A program made the position numbers and the translations under genes. Positions 27,126-36,314 of a stretch of DNA of 64,000 bases are shown in pieces. The notes under the pieces are model-generated. The model saw only the letters and a program-made list of their open reading frames with translations. It had not been told where the DNA came from and did not search any database. Numbering within the stretch: position 1 is the stretch's first letter; every line of letters starts with the position of its first letter. The stretch is from an uncultured Aquimarina sp. (GTDB lineage: Bacteria > Bacteroidota > Bacteroidia > Flavobacteriales > Flavobacteriaceae). Location: positions 310,001 through 374,000 of the forward strand of contig NZ_CANMED010000005.1 of the NCBI RefSeq assembly GCF_947496855.1, written 5' to 3'.

Positions 27126-30100
27126 ATGATAAAAAATCTAATATGTATTTATTTACTGCTTATCTTAGGAAATCAACTGCTATTTTCGCAAGCTGATTAC
27201 ATAAGCTGGGAGTTTAAAGGAGGAAGTCTTCTAAACAATCCTGATGGCACTTCTACTGGACCAGGTCCTGAACCTGCAGGATTAGATATAGCTACAACAC
27301 CTAACACATCTATAACAAGAGGTCGCTTACGCTCTGCAATACTAGGAGACCTAGACAATGATGGCGATCTAGATTTTATTTCTGGTAGTCAAGGAGGTAC
27401 TGTACATTATTTTAAAAACGAAGGTACAATAACATCTCCTAATTGGGTAGCAGCATCTATACCAACTTTGGACACTATTTGGATTGATAGAGATCTAACC
27501 GTAAGAAATCAAAATAGACCTCAACTCACAGATATCGATGATGATGGAGACCTAGATTTGTTTATAGGTACCGACTATGATTATGAACGAGATCGTAATA
27601 ATGATATACTTTTCTATAGAAACATAGGCACACCAGAAATTCCTGTTTTTGAATATATCCCAGATGGTTTACCAGGACTTAATGATCAAGAGATAGCCGA
27701 ATTTCCAGGTTTGGGTTTTGTAGACCTTGATAATGATTCAGATCTAGACCTAGTAGCATTAGGTAGTGATAAATTAACTTACTACAAAAATATTGGCGCT
27801 AGAAATAATCCCATATTCGAACGTCAGTCCGAAGCAGACAGCCCTTGGATTGATGAAAATGCTTTTAATAATATGGATGTTCCGATACCTGTGTTTGAAG
27901 ATTTTGATAAAGACGGGGATTATGACATGTTTTTTATGACTGATACTGGTTTCGTTAGATGGATAGAAAATATTGGTACAACAACAATTCCTAGTTTTGC
28001 TTCTACCCAAAACGTATTTAATGGTGAATTAACTCGTGGAGAAATTGGTAGTTTTTCTACCATAGATTTTGGGGATGTGGATGGAGATGGTCTAAAAGAT
28101 GCTATCTTGGGTAGCTTTAATGTAGCGCGATTTGCTTGGTTTAAACAGATTCCCGTTTGCATAAATCCAACTATAACAGATGTAGTTGCGGCAACTGAAT
28201 TGTGTGAAGGTGACACTACTATGATTACCATATCTGGTAACCTCAATAGTGGATCAACTTGGTCTATTTATACGGATTCTTGTGGAGAAAATTTATTAGG
28301 GACTACCACTACAAACACTTCAACTTTTGAAGTAACTCCTACTATACCAAGTACCACTTATTACATACGAGGTGAAGATAGTGATCTAGGATGTATAGAT
28401 GAAACTATAGCCACCTGTACAACAATTACAATAATGGTTAATACTTTAGATGATCCATCTTTTAATTATAACCAGGCTCTCTATTGTACAGATGCATCAA
28501 ATCCTACTCCAACAGTTACTGGGTTGGCTAATGGTACATTTTCAAGCACTACAGGTTTGGTTCTAGATCTTGCTTTGGGAACTATTAATATCACAGACAG
28601 CACACCTGGAGAATATACTGTGACCTATACAACTAATGGAACTTGTCCGAATACAAGTGATGTAACTGTAACTATCACCGAACTTGACGATCCTAACTTT
28701 AGTTATGCTGCAGCACTTTATTGTACAGATGCGTCAAACCCTACCCCAACAGTTACTGGATTGGATGGTGGTACATTTTCAAGCACTACAGGTTTGGTTC
28801 TAGATCCTGCTTTGGGAACTATTAATATCGCAGACAGCACACCTGGTGAATATACTGTGACCTATACAACTAACGGAACTTGTCCAAACACAAGTGATGT
28901 AACTGTAACTATCACCGAACTTGACGATCCTAACTTTAGTTATGATGCAGCACTTTATTGTACAGATGCATCAAATCCTACTCCAACAATCAATGGATTG
29001 GCTGGTGGTATATTTTCAAGCACTACAGGTTTGATTCTAGATCCTTCTTTGGGAACTATTAATATCGCAGACAGCACGCCTGGTGAATATACTGTGACCT
29101 ATACAACTAATGGAACTTGTCCAAACACAAGTGATGTAACTGTAACTATCACCGAACTTGATGATCCTAGCTTTAATTATGATGCAGCACTTTATTGTAC
29201 AGATGCATCAAATCCTACGCCAACTATCAATGGATTGGCTGGTGGAGTGTTTTCAAGTACAATAGGTTTAGATTTAGATCCTTCTTCAGGAACTATTAAT
29301 ATTGCAGATACTACTCCTGGAGCATATGTTATTACTTATACAACCAATGGAACTTGTCAGAATACAAGTACAGTAAATGTAACCATCACTGAACTTGACG
29401 ATCCTAGCTTTAATTATGATCAAGCTCTTTATTGTAAAGATGCAGCAAATCCTACGCCAACTATCAATGGATTGGCTGGTGGAGTGTTTTCAAGTACAAT
29501 AGGTTTAGATTTAGATCCTTCTTCAGGAACTATTAATATTGCAGATACTACTCCTGGAGCATATGTTATTACTTATACAACAAATGGAACTTGTCAGAAT
29601 ACAAGTACGGTAAATGTAACCATCACTGAACTTGACGATCCTAGCTTTAGTTATAATCAAGTTCTTTATTGTAAAGATGCAGCAAATCCTACGCCAACTA
29701 TCAATGGATTGGCTGGTGGGCTGTTTTCAAGTACAATAGGTTTAGATTTAGATCCTTCTTCAGGAACTATTAATATTGCAGATACTACTCTTGGAGCATA
29801 TGTTGTTACTTATACAACCAATGGAACTTGTCAGAATACAAGTACAGTAAATGTAACCATCACTGAACTTGACGATCCTAGCTTTAGTTATGATCAAGCT
29901 CTTTATTGTAAAGATGCAGCAAATCCTACGCCAACTATCAATGGATTGGCTGGTGGGCTGTTTTCAAGTACAATAGGTTTAGATTTAGATCCTTCTTCAG
30001 GAACTATTAATATTGCAGATACTACTCCTGGAGCATATGTTGTTACTTATACAACCAATGGAACCTGTAGTGATTCATCCACTTTTAATATTATTATTAA

Positions 30101-30905
30101 TGCTCTAGATAATGCATCATTCTCATATATGGCGACTTCTTATTCAACTGCAGATTCAGATCCGACTCCAACAGTAGATGGAATAACAGGTGGTACCTTT
30201 ACATCTATGCCTGCAGGATTGGCAATTAATGGTAGTACTGGAGAAATTGATATATCCGCTTCAATACTTAATATGTATACAGTTACATATACAACACTTG
30301 GAATCTGTAGTAACTCGTCCAGTGTAGGTGTAACTATCGCTGATATAACACCTCCAACAGTAAGCATAACCTCTACGGAATCTAATCCAACCAGTAATAC
30401 TTCATTTGAAATCACTATTAGTTTTAGTGAAGATGTAACTGCTTTTGATTTAAACGATATCATTGTTGAAAATGGAGTAGCTACAAATCTTTCTGGTGGA
30501 GGGCTATCCTATAATGCTACAATTACAGCAATTACATCCGCAACCATAACTATTAATATTAATGCAGACAGCCTAAGAGACCTGTACGGAAATGGAAATA
30601 CTGCAGCAGCTCAATTTAGTATTGATTTTGATAACACTTTAGGAATAGATGATGAAAACCTCACAAATGGTATTAGTATTTACCCAATACCATCCAATAA
30701 TATAATCAACATATCGGGTGAAATCAATCTATCATTAAAACGTGTTGAATTTTTTGATATTCAAGGTAAATTAATACTTTCTAAAAAACTAAATCGTGGC
30801 AGTATTACCAATAGTATTGATATTTCTTCAATTCGTTCTGGTTTATATCTAATGATGATATACTCTGAAAGAGGGTCCACGACTAAAAAGATACTGAAAG
30901 AATAG
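27126..30905 (+). CDS. Large T9SS-secreted repeat protein with FG-GAP/VCBS-like N domain
   Basis: This 1259-residue exported protein is likely displayed at the cell surface or released. A signal peptide (about 1-22) is followed by FG-GAP/VCBS-type repeats up to about residue 340, with calcium-binding-like loops such as DLDNDGDLDF, DIDDDGDLDLF and DVDGDGLKDA. A linking Ig-like segment comes next. Residues 441-993 hold seven 79-residue repeats starting LDDPSF/LDDPNF with a conserved Cys pair (LYC, GTC), and an eighth diverged copy follows. Then come an Ig-like segment with SFSEDVTAFD and a T9SS type A sorting domain (ISIYPIPSNN to the end KKILKE). An adhesive or structural role is likely; a glycan-binding role is possible because the chitin operon is next door. 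Confidence 0.85.
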   Translation: MIKNLICIYLLLILGNQLLFSQADYISWEFKGGSLLNNPDGTSTGPGPEPAGLDIATTPNTSITRGRLRSAILGDLDNDGDLDFISGSQGGTVHYFKNEGTITSPNWVAASIPTLDTIWIDRDLTVRNQNRPQLTDIDDDGDLDLFIGTDYDYERDRNNDILFYRNIGTPEIPVFEYIPDGLPGLNDQEIAEFPGLGFVDLDNDSDLDLVALGSDKLTYYKNIGARNNPIFERQSEADSPWIDENAFNNMDVPIPVFEDFDKDGDYDMFFMTDTGFVRWIENIGTTTIPSFASTQNVFNGELTRGEIGSFSTIDFGDVDGDGLKDAILGSFNVARFAWFKQIPVCINPTITDVVAATELCEGDTTMITISGNLNSGSTWSIYTDSCGENLLGTTTTNTSTFEVTPTIPSTTYYIRGEDSDLGCIDETIATCTTITIMVNTLDDPSFNYNQALYCTDASNPTPTVTGLANGTFSSTTGLVLDLALGTINITDSTPGEYTVTYTTNGTCPNTSDVTVTITELDDPNFSYAAALYCTDASNPTPTVTGLDGGTFSSTTGLVLDPALGTINIADSTPGEYTVTYTTNGTCPNTSDVTVTITELDDPNFSYDAALYCTDASNPTPTINGLAGGIFSSTTGLILDPSLGTINIADSTPGEYTVTYTTNGTCPNTSDVTVTITELDDPSFNYDAALYCTDASNPTPTINGLAGGVFSSTIGLDLDPSSGTINIADTTPGAYVITYTTNGTCQNTSTVNVTITELDDPSFNYDQALYCKDAANPTPTINGLAGGVFSSTIGLDLDPSSGTINIADTTPGAYVITYTTNGTCQNTSTVNVTITELDDPSFSYNQVLYCKDAANPTPTINGLAGGLFSSTIGLDLDPSSGTINIADTTLGAYVVTYTTNGTCQNTSTVNVTITELDDPSFSYDQALYCKDAANPTPTINGLAGGLFSSTIGLDLDPSSGTINIADTTPGAYVVTYTTNGTCSDSSTFNIIINALDNASFSYMATSYSTADSDPTPTVDGITGGTFTSMPAGLAINGSTGEIDISASILNMYTVTYTTLGICSNSSSVGVTIADITPPTVSITSTESNPTSNTSFEITISFSEDVTAFDLNDIIVENGVATNLSGGGLSYNATITAITSATITININADSLRDLYGNGNTAAAQFSIDFDNTLGIDDENLTNGISIYPIPSNNIINISGEINLSLKRVEFFDIQGKLILSKKLNRGSITNSIDISSIRSGLYLMMIYSERGSTTKKILKE
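28446..30104 (+). repeat. Seven tandem 237-bp coding repeats
   Basis: Seven units of exactly 237 bp (79 codons) start at 28446. The units are highly similar at DNA level, and the last four (from about 29157) are nearly identical to one another over long runs, which shows recent duplication or gene conversion. A diverged eighth unit of 80 codons occupies 30105-30344. Confidence 0.93.
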
Positions 30906-31010
30906 CGTTCTATAAAATTGAAACGTAAGCTCGTAATCGTAATTCAGCTATATAAATATGTACCAAAAGGTTTATAGTAAATTTTCCTTTGGTTAATTTG
31001 ATTCTTTTTT

Positions 31011-31103
31011 TTGCGTGAGCGATTGTAATAGAAATCCCACAGCCTGACTGAAAGGAAGTGGGAGGAATTGAAATGTAAAGCGCGACCCTTGTGGTCACGC
31101 CCA
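31011..31103 (+). other. Compact structured element, possible dispersed repeat or small RNA
   Basis: Downstream of the repeat-protein gene, GCGTGA (31013-31018) can pair with TCACGC (31095-31100), enclosing a hairpin of TCCCAC (31035-31040) with GTGGGA (31058-31063). TCACGC can alternatively pair locally with the GCGACC at 31082-31087. The base composition is far more GC-rich than the flanks. From memory, similar 'GCGTGAGCGATTG...GGTCACGCC' elements recur between genes in flavobacterial genomes; only one copy is in this window. Confidence 0.4.
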
Positions 31104-31136
31104 AATCCAGAAAAAACAAATTATGCCTTACACTTG

Positions 31137-32027
31137 TTAAGTGGATTCTGTTTTATTTTTAAATTTTCTAATCCCCCAATCGACTTTGTAGGTTCTATAT
31201 AGTAAATCATAGATTACCATTTCGTGTAAACGGTTTTTAGATCTAAATAACCTATTCATAAGCATATGAATATAACTACCCATCATATCATCTAATTCAG
31301 GTTTACTTACAACAGATAGAATCTTTCTAACCAAAGGCTCACTATTTTTACTCTTTTCCTCCAAAACATCAATAATAGGAGCATAATCAGCATCTGTTTC
31401 TCTTTCGAAATTTAAAAAACTCTTAATTTTATCATGCTCATTCCTGAATTTCTTATCCAGCTGTTTTTTGAGACCTTTATTCATTCCAAATTCGGCTCCA
31501 AAACCTAGCTTTAATCGTTCCATTAAAACCATTTTTTCATCTTCATTATAACCAAAATCTTGGAGTTTTTGATCTATTGCTCTTGCTCCAAATAACCATC
31601 TTAGTTCTTCTCCTTCATCTCCGTCAATCATATCCAAAAAATCTACGATCATCTTACTATCCAGAAAAAATAATTCTTCAGACTCCCTCATGGTTTTTAC
31701 TCCATAGCGTTCTATTTCTCTTTGATATGTATCCAATTGTATTTTCCAGATCAGGTCCTCATCAGAAAACTCCTTGAGTGAACTATATAAAGCATTAATA
31801 ACTCCAGCCACGTTCTCTGGATTTTCATAATGGAATCTCACTCTAATATGATGCTTTGGATCGTTATACCGAATGAAAAACCATTTATCGATGATATCAT
31901 TTTCTAATAAATGCATCGCAGTAGGTTTAATAATATCTGTAAGAACCAAATCTGAGGTTTTTGGCCCTGTATATATTTTATAATACAACCATTCACTACC
32001 AACTATAAAAGATCTTTTTACGTCCAT
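31137..32027 (-). CDS. Lanthipeptide dehydratase, elimination-domain protein (split LanB, C part)
   Basis: This 296-residue protein matches the thiopeptide-type bacteriocin biosynthesis domain (SpaB C-terminal-like). In full-length LanB this domain removes glutamate from glutamylated Ser/Thr to give dehydroalanine or dehydrobutyrine. The family pattern is clear: the start SEWLYYKIYTGPKTSDLVLTD, the core WFFIRYNDPKHHIRVRFH near residue 50, and a C-terminal helical region (SYIHMLMNRLFRSKNRLHEMVIYDLL). It starts 2 nt after the stop of the glutamylation protein, so the two should be made together. Splitting of LanB into two proteins is known from pinensin biosynthesis in Chitinophaga. Confidence 0.9.
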   Translation of the reverse strand: MDVKRSFIVGSEWLYYKIYTGPKTSDLVLTDIIKPTAMHLLENDIIDKWFFIRYNDPKHHIRVRFHYENPENVAGVINALYSSLKEFSDEDLIWKIQLDTYQREIERYGVKTMRESEELFFLDSKMIVDFLDMIDGDEGEELRWLFGARAIDQKLQDFGYNEDEKMVLMERLKLGFGAEFGMNKGLKKQLDKKFRNEHDKIKSFLNFERETDADYAPIIDVLEEKSKNSEPLVRKILSVVSKPELDDMMGSYIHMLMNRLFRSKNRLHEMVIYDLLYRTYKVDWGIRKFKNKTEST

Positions 32028-32029
32028 TA

Positions 32030-34264
32030 TTAATTCTGTAAGTTTTTTAATTTCTTTTCATTGTAAAATGATATAACAACCTGATTTGTAAATACTTTCT
32101 CTCCTTCTTTTGTCAAACTTTCATTGATGTGCAAAAATTCTTTGAGTTTAAATCTACTCCTCTTTTTTACAGTATTCAACAACATTTTTACAGATGTAGT
32201 ATTTTTAGAATTGATTAGTAATTCATTATCGCCATCTACCAGAAGTACGAACTGAGGTAACCTTTTACTAGCCAAAAAGTTCTCTAATTCTTTACAAAAT
32301 TTATCTTCATCATTCAGATTCTTTAATAATGGTTGAATATCTGATGAATCGATATTCCAAATTGCATTAGAAAATATGATATCTCTATATTCTACTCTTG
32401 GCAAAAAATCATGCTCTTCTGCAAATGGTCCCCAATCAAACGCGATTCCTCCTCTTTGGTTTTGAGTTTGCATATTGGCCAAAAACTGATAAATCGGTAA
32501 TGCGTTACTAGAAAAGTTATGCGCATTAGTTAAGTGTGGAATTACTTCTTTATTAAACTTTTTAGACCTCAATATTACCTTTCCGTTAGGGCTAGCAGAA
32601 ATCATTAAGTCATCTAACAAAAGTTGATTTTCATCATTCAGGATAGACTTTGCTAGGTATGGGATTTCATACTTTCTAAAGTTAGGTCTCATCAAAATAT
32701 TTCCTACTCGAGATTCCGGTAAATGCACAATTTCTGCAAGAATTTTATCAGGATTTAACTTTGTTTCTATATCAACTATTTCTTTCGTATAGGCGTCTAA
32801 ATCTTTATCTCCATGACAAAAGCGTCCTAAAAGGTTTGCCGCACTCGAGCCTCCACAACTAGACATAATAATTTTTTCAGTATCATCTACCTTTACCAAT
32901 TCGATCATAGTAGAAATAGTATCCGGTAAATCTTCCCAATTTTCCTCGAAATCATTAAAGTCTTTGTCTGTTAATACCAAAGTGCTTTGCCGTTCCTTAA
33001 TACACGCTAATAACCTCTTATTCAGCACCGCATGTATTGGTGACCATTTAACATCTCTTATCGTTGTTTTTTCTTGTTTAAATGGCAGTAAAAGATCGTC
33101 AATTATTTGACTTACATCTCCTGAATCTTTATCCTGCAAAAATCCAATTCCAAGTTCTACATCAAGTGCTTTTGATAAAGAAACTTCTCTACCTTCATAA
33201 CGCTCATAAAAAGCTGCTTTAAACCTAGAATTAAGCGTTTCTTTTGGTAATAATGTAAGTTTATTAAGTAATGACAATCCTTTCTTTATCTTCCTTACGG
33301 TTTCGTGACTAATTGTATTCGTTTCTAAAGAAAGGTTCATATCCGTCTGAAACATATACTTCAATTCGAAACCAGTTCCCAATTTCTTTAAAGATTCACT
33401 GAGGTCAATGTATTTTTTTGCTGGGTTTCCTATATTTTCATCTATCTGCTTAAGTATTAGCTGTACATTTTCTAACTCAGAAATGATTTGTTCAGTACCT
33501 GATAATTTTTTAAGAACTGGAATTATTTGATCCAAAAACTCAGGTCCGGAAACGGATGGTTCTAACTCACTAATCAACAATTGACTTTCTACTAGTTGAT
33601 CTATAAATCCAGATGCTTCTTCAATACTAATTTCATCGTCTACCAATAACTCTGCTAAATCACAAAGCTGAGATCCTTTTCTCCCTTCAGAAAGTACTTT
33701 TTGTAAATATTCAGAATCTTCGACCGCTACAATATGATGTACTCTTTTACTTTCTACATAAGTATACTCTACATACCTGAGTTGTTTTCCTGCTTTATAG
33801 ACACTAGTATTCGGATAAAATAAAAGTTGATCCCTTATCATTTTATCTTTAACAATATCCTGAGATAGTGCCACCAGATAATTCATATCCAATCGGGTAT
33901 GACGATTATTTTTTGAATTATCTAAAAGCTCAATGCTGGTGGTATCCGAAAAATCTCCGACTGCTGTTCCGGCAAAAAGTCCGAAAGGTGTGCAGCGTGA
34001 GGACATTCTACTAATGTATTTTAATACAGAATACATCATACGCTCTGATGCTGCCTTTTCTTTAATATCGCCTTTCAACCATTTTTCAAACTCCTGATAT
34101 AAAGAAGGAGATGCTAAAAAAATAGCTTCTTTGATAATTTCATCAGAGCAAATTTGTTTTAACTCTTCTTCTTTCAAGGTTTTATTTTGAGTTAGCTCCT
34201 TATAGAATGAAAAGGAAAATAGAGGTGTACGTAAAACGTATTTCGGAAAATTTTTATAGCTCAT
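32030..34264 (-). CDS. Lanthipeptide dehydratase, glutamylation-domain protein (split LanB, N part)
   Basis: This protein corresponds to the N-terminal domain of class I LanB, which uses glutamyl-tRNA to glutamylate Ser/Thr of the precursor. The start YVLRTPLFSFSFYKEL is the family's N-terminal pattern. RMSSRCTPFGLFAGTAVGDF near 90-110 is the LanB signature, and FLPRVEYRDIIFSNAIWNI is near the C-terminal end. At 744 residues it lacks the elimination domain, which is encoded by the next gene. It lies 17 nt after lanC. I see no internal break. Confidence 0.93.
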   Translation of the reverse strand: MSYKNFPKYVLRTPLFSFSFYKELTQNKTLKEEELKQICSDEIIKEAIFLASPSLYQEFEKWLKGDIKEKAASERMMYSVLKYISRMSSRCTPFGLFAGTAVGDFSDTTSIELLDNSKNNRHTRLDMNYLVALSQDIVKDKMIRDQLLFYPNTSVYKAGKQLRYVEYTYVESKRVHHIVAVEDSEYLQKVLSEGRKGSQLCDLAELLVDDEISIEEASGFIDQLVESQLLISELEPSVSGPEFLDQIIPVLKKLSGTEQIISELENVQLILKQIDENIGNPAKKYIDLSESLKKLGTGFELKYMFQTDMNLSLETNTISHETVRKIKKGLSLLNKLTLLPKETLNSRFKAAFYERYEGREVSLSKALDVELGIGFLQDKDSGDVSQIIDDLLLPFKQEKTTIRDVKWSPIHAVLNKRLLACIKERQSTLVLTDKDFNDFEENWEDLPDTISTMIELVKVDDTEKIIMSSCGGSSAANLLGRFCHGDKDLDAYTKEIVDIETKLNPDKILAEIVHLPESRVGNILMRPNFRKYEIPYLAKSILNDENQLLLDDLMISASPNGKVILRSKKFNKEVIPHLTNAHNFSSNALPIYQFLANMQTQNQRGGIAFDWGPFAEEHDFLPRVEYRDIIFSNAIWNIDSSDIQPLLKNLNDEDKFCKELENFLASKRLPQFVLLVDGDNELLINSKNTTSVKMLLNTVKKRSRFKLKEFLHINESLTKEGEKVFTNQVVISFYNEKKLKNLQN

Positions 34265-34281
34265 AATATTGCTATTCTGAA

Positions 34282-35505
34282 TTAACTAATTAGTAAACAT
34301 TCATCCCACTTCGTTTCAAATGGTGCCAAATATGAGATGATACATAGCCCTATTCCTGCAATACCTTCGAGTAAGTTCATTTCGTTTCTCCAACCTTCTT
34401 TTTCTCCTCCATACCACTGTTTATATCCAACATATCCGTCTGTATGTGTATCCATTTTAAGCCCTTGTTCCATCCAATAATCAGCTGTTTCTTTAAATAT
34501 TAATTCTTTTGTTTCTTTATACATATGATTATAAATCTGAACCATACCAAAAGTACCGTGGCATAAACCATTATCTTTTACCTTAGTTTCTTCAAGATCT
34601 CTACGTTTACAGGAGTTTTTAACTGTATTCATTCCTTTTTGTATAACTTTTTCATCTCGCAAGACTTTTCCTGCTTTCCATAATGTTAAACCAATTCCTA
34701 AGTCTCCATAACACCAAGCCAATCTTTCATTACTCTTTTCATCCATACCATCATAAACCCAGCTAGGAAACATAGAAGAAGAGGATATATCTTTATCTTC
34801 ATTACTTAATATAAATTGGGTAGCTTTATATAACATTGGAATTACTTCATCATAAAAATCATCATACATTGCTAAACGGGATAAAAAATTTATAATACTG
34901 GCCATTCCATGAGACAGGCTTAGATTATATCCCCTAAGTTCTTCTTTTTCATTAAGATTGCTTTGCCATTTTATCATGTCATCCTCCTCTATAGAAGATC
35001 TTTTAAGAGAAGCTACAATTTCTAGAAGTTTTACTTTATAATCATTTTTTAAGGCTGTAGACTTTGTGCCTCGATATCTTTTAAAGAAATAAAAACCAAT
35101 CCCAATTGCTCCATGTAAAAAATCATAGAAGTTATCTTTCTCTCCCATCTGTTTATTAGCAAGGCTTAAATAATCATCTAAATTAGATAATAAGTCATCA
35201 CTATCAACATCGATAAAACCTTCTTCATCCAATAATTCAATAGCCCAACCTGCTCCTGCGATTCCAGTACAAAAAGTAGGAAAGCTATATCCTTCGTTAA
35301 TTTTTTCTATAACAGAGGATATCATTTCTACTCCTATATCCGCATGTGATTCTTTTTCAATAAACTTAGAATAATAAAATTGAAACAAAGCAATTCCGGA
35401 AATCCCAGATAAAACACCAACATGTTCATTAGTATTATAGTTTTCAGAAAGGATGTTGCTAATTTTTTCTAATTTATCTAATAATATAGGTTTCAAATTA
35501 CTCAT
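34282..35505 (-). CDS. Lanthionine synthetase C-like cyclase (LanC)
   Basis: LanC zinc enzymes join cysteine thiols to dehydrated residues, closing the (methyl)lanthionine rings. The 407-residue protein forms the alpha,alpha-toroid with repeated glycine motifs (GVLSGISGIALF, FCTGIAGAGWA, FLHGAIGIGFYF, LSHGMASI, WCYGDLGIGL, LCHGTFGM, LEGIAGIGL). The three zinc ligands are present: Cys265 in WCYGD, and Cys315 and His316 in LCHGT. The gene comes directly after a strong terminator that separates it from the last precursor gene, so it may be expressed by read-through. Confidence 0.95.
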   Translation of the reverse strand: MSNLKPILLDKLEKISNILSENYNTNEHVGVLSGISGIALFQFYYSKFIEKESHADIGVEMISSVIEKINEGYSFPTFCTGIAGAGWAIELLDEEGFIDVDSDDLLSNLDDYLSLANKQMGEKDNFYDFLHGAIGIGFYFFKRYRGTKSTALKNDYKVKLLEIVASLKRSSIEEDDMIKWQSNLNEKEELRGYNLSLSHGMASIINFLSRLAMYDDFYDEVIPMLYKATQFILSNEDKDISSSSMFPSWVYDGMDEKSNERLAWCYGDLGIGLTLWKAGKVLRDEKVIQKGMNTVKNSCKRRDLEETKVKDNGLCHGTFGMVQIYNHMYKETKELIFKETADYWMEQGLKMDTHTDGYVGYKQWYGGEKEGWRNEMNLLEGIAGIGLCIISYLAPFETKWDECLLIS

Positions 35506-35530
35506 TTTTTTTCTTAAAAAAACTGCGATA

Positions 35531-35560
35531 AAAAAACTGCCTAAAATCTAGGCAGTTTTT
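35531..35560 (-). terminator. Terminator between precursor gene and lanC
   Basis: AACTGCCTA (35535-35543) pairs with TAGGCAGTT (35549-35557) across 5 nt; on the minus strand a run of seven T residues follows. It ends about 26 nt before the lanC start. Terminators between precursor and modification genes commonly set high peptide and low enzyme levels in lantibiotic operons. Confidence 0.88.
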
Positions 35561-35651
35561 GTGTTTAAAGTATTAAAAAAACTTGTATTAACACATATAC
35601 TTTGAGATTATTTTAAAAAAGCATTTCACAGTATACGTTCTTTAGTTTTTT

Positions 35652-35804
35652 TTAGAAACATTGCATTCCTCGAGGAGGACAACTATTAAGAGCATCTAAT
35701 GTAGGACAACAGTGCGTCGGATCAATACCACCTTTGATCTTATTTAGATTTAAGTCACTAATTGTTTGTTTTTTAAGCTCCAATTTTTTCAATGATTTTT
35801 TCAT
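35652..35804 (-). CDS. RiPP precursor peptide, LKKQTIS-leader family, copy 2
   Basis: A 50-residue peptide. The leader runs to Gly-Gly at 25-26 and contains LELKKQTISDLNLNKIKGG; only a few residues differ from the peptide at 38560-38742. The core is 24 residues with four Cys (HCCP, NSCP, MQCF), Thr30, Thr35 and Ser41, so up to three lanthionine-type rings are possible. It is the precursor nearest lanC, separated by a terminator. The conserved 34-nt element lies 22 nt upstream of the start. The short length excludes it from most automatic calls. Confidence 0.85.
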   Translation of the reverse strand: MKKSLKKLELKKQTISDLNLNKIKGGIDPTHCCPTLDALNSCPPRGMQCF

Positions 35805-35826
35805 GATACTTATAGTATTTTAAAAT

Positions 35827-35860
35827 TACCTACTCTTTTTAAGGTTTTCGGCTTTCCCTT
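35827..35860 (-). promoter_or_regulatory. Conserved 34-35 nt element upstream of a precursor gene, copy 1
   Basis: In the plus-strand text it begins TACCTACTCT, continues AAGGTTTTCGG, and ends in CCCTT. The same sequence occurs at 38508-38542 and 39113-39147, each time 16-22 nt from a precursor start codon. On the transcript side AAGG can pair with CCTT, or ACCT with AGGT, which are mutually exclusive. A leader RNA or a protein-binding site are both possible. Confidence 0.7.
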
Positions 35861-35965
35861 TTTTTAGAATTAGTTATAACTTAATACTTGTTATTTTTTT
35901 AATTCTAATCAAGAATTTCTCTTCTCTAAAACTATTGACAAAATAGGGTGATACAAAATTTAACA

Positions 35966-35989
35966 TACGTATTTTGAACAAAATAAGGC
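35966..35989. promoter_or_regulatory. Imperfect 24-bp palindrome, copy 1
   Basis: The centre TTTTGAACAAAA is flanked by partly matching arms (8 of 11 positions symmetric). It has the same geometry as the palindromes at 36315, 39225 and 39560: 11-nt arms and a 2-nt centre. It lies 162 nt upstream of the precursor start at 35804. Confidence 0.45.
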
Positions 35990-35990
35990 A

Positions 35991-36018
35991 TAAAAAAAAG
36001 CCTCATTACTGAAGCCTT
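35991..36018 (-). terminator. Terminator after the TIARIN-family precursor, copy 2
   Basis: On the minus strand GCTTCA pairs with TGAGGC (one G-T pair) around a GTAA loop, followed by eight T residues. It lies 30 nt after the precursor stop at 36048. Confidence 0.65.
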
Positions 36019-36047
36019 TTTATACCTTATTCCGTATTCTTTTGGAA

Positions 36048-36206
36048 CTAAAAAACGTTTAATGTTGGTTCACAAATCACATATGAATTACCTTCGTGTT
36101 CTGTAGGCAGACAATCCCCTCCTTTTACTTTCCTCATAGCATCTAGGTTGATTCTAGCTATAGTAAGCTTTTTTAGCGTAATTGTGTGTTTTTGTTTATT
36201 CTTCAT
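36048..36206 (-). CDS. RiPP precursor peptide, TIARIN-leader family, copy 2
   Basis: A 52-residue peptide. The leader contains LKKLTIARINLDAM and ends in KVKGG at 26-30, a double-glycine cleavage site. The 22-residue core begins DCLPTEHEG and has Cys32 and Cys45 with Thr35, Ser41 and Thr48, so it could carry lanthionine rings. It is a paralogue of the peptide at 39304-39447, and both follow a TPR-AraC regulator gene by about 140-160 nt. It has its own terminator downstream. Confidence 0.83.
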   Translation of the reverse strand: MKNKQKHTITLKKLTIARINLDAMRKVKGGDCLPTEHEGNSYVICEPTLNVF

Positions 36207-36275
36207 GAGTGTACGTTTTGTGCTTTATTCATTCTCCTAAAAAAAGAGTACTAATAAATAAAAAGTTATATACAA

Positions 36276-36283
36276 GAAATATA
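36276..36283 (-). promoter_or_regulatory. Candidate -7 box of the TIARIN precursor promoter, copy 2
   Basis: On the minus strand this reads TATATTTC, one mismatch from TAnnTTTG. It lies 31 nt downstream of the palindrome at 36315-36338. The same octamer lies 30 nt downstream of the palindrome before the paralogous precursor (39522-39529). Confidence 0.4.
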
Positions 36284-36314
36284 CTTTTAATAGAGGTCAA
36301 ATCATAATTAGCAA

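Noticed and set aside
28446..30104. A CRISPR-like array
   Set aside because: The 237-bp units are in frame inside a single large gene with no unique spacers of constant length; they encode 79-residue protein repeats.
30910..31119. A 69-codon minus-strand reading frame between the repeat protein and the RiPP island
   Set aside because: It overlaps the structured element, and its composition does not look like a real protein.
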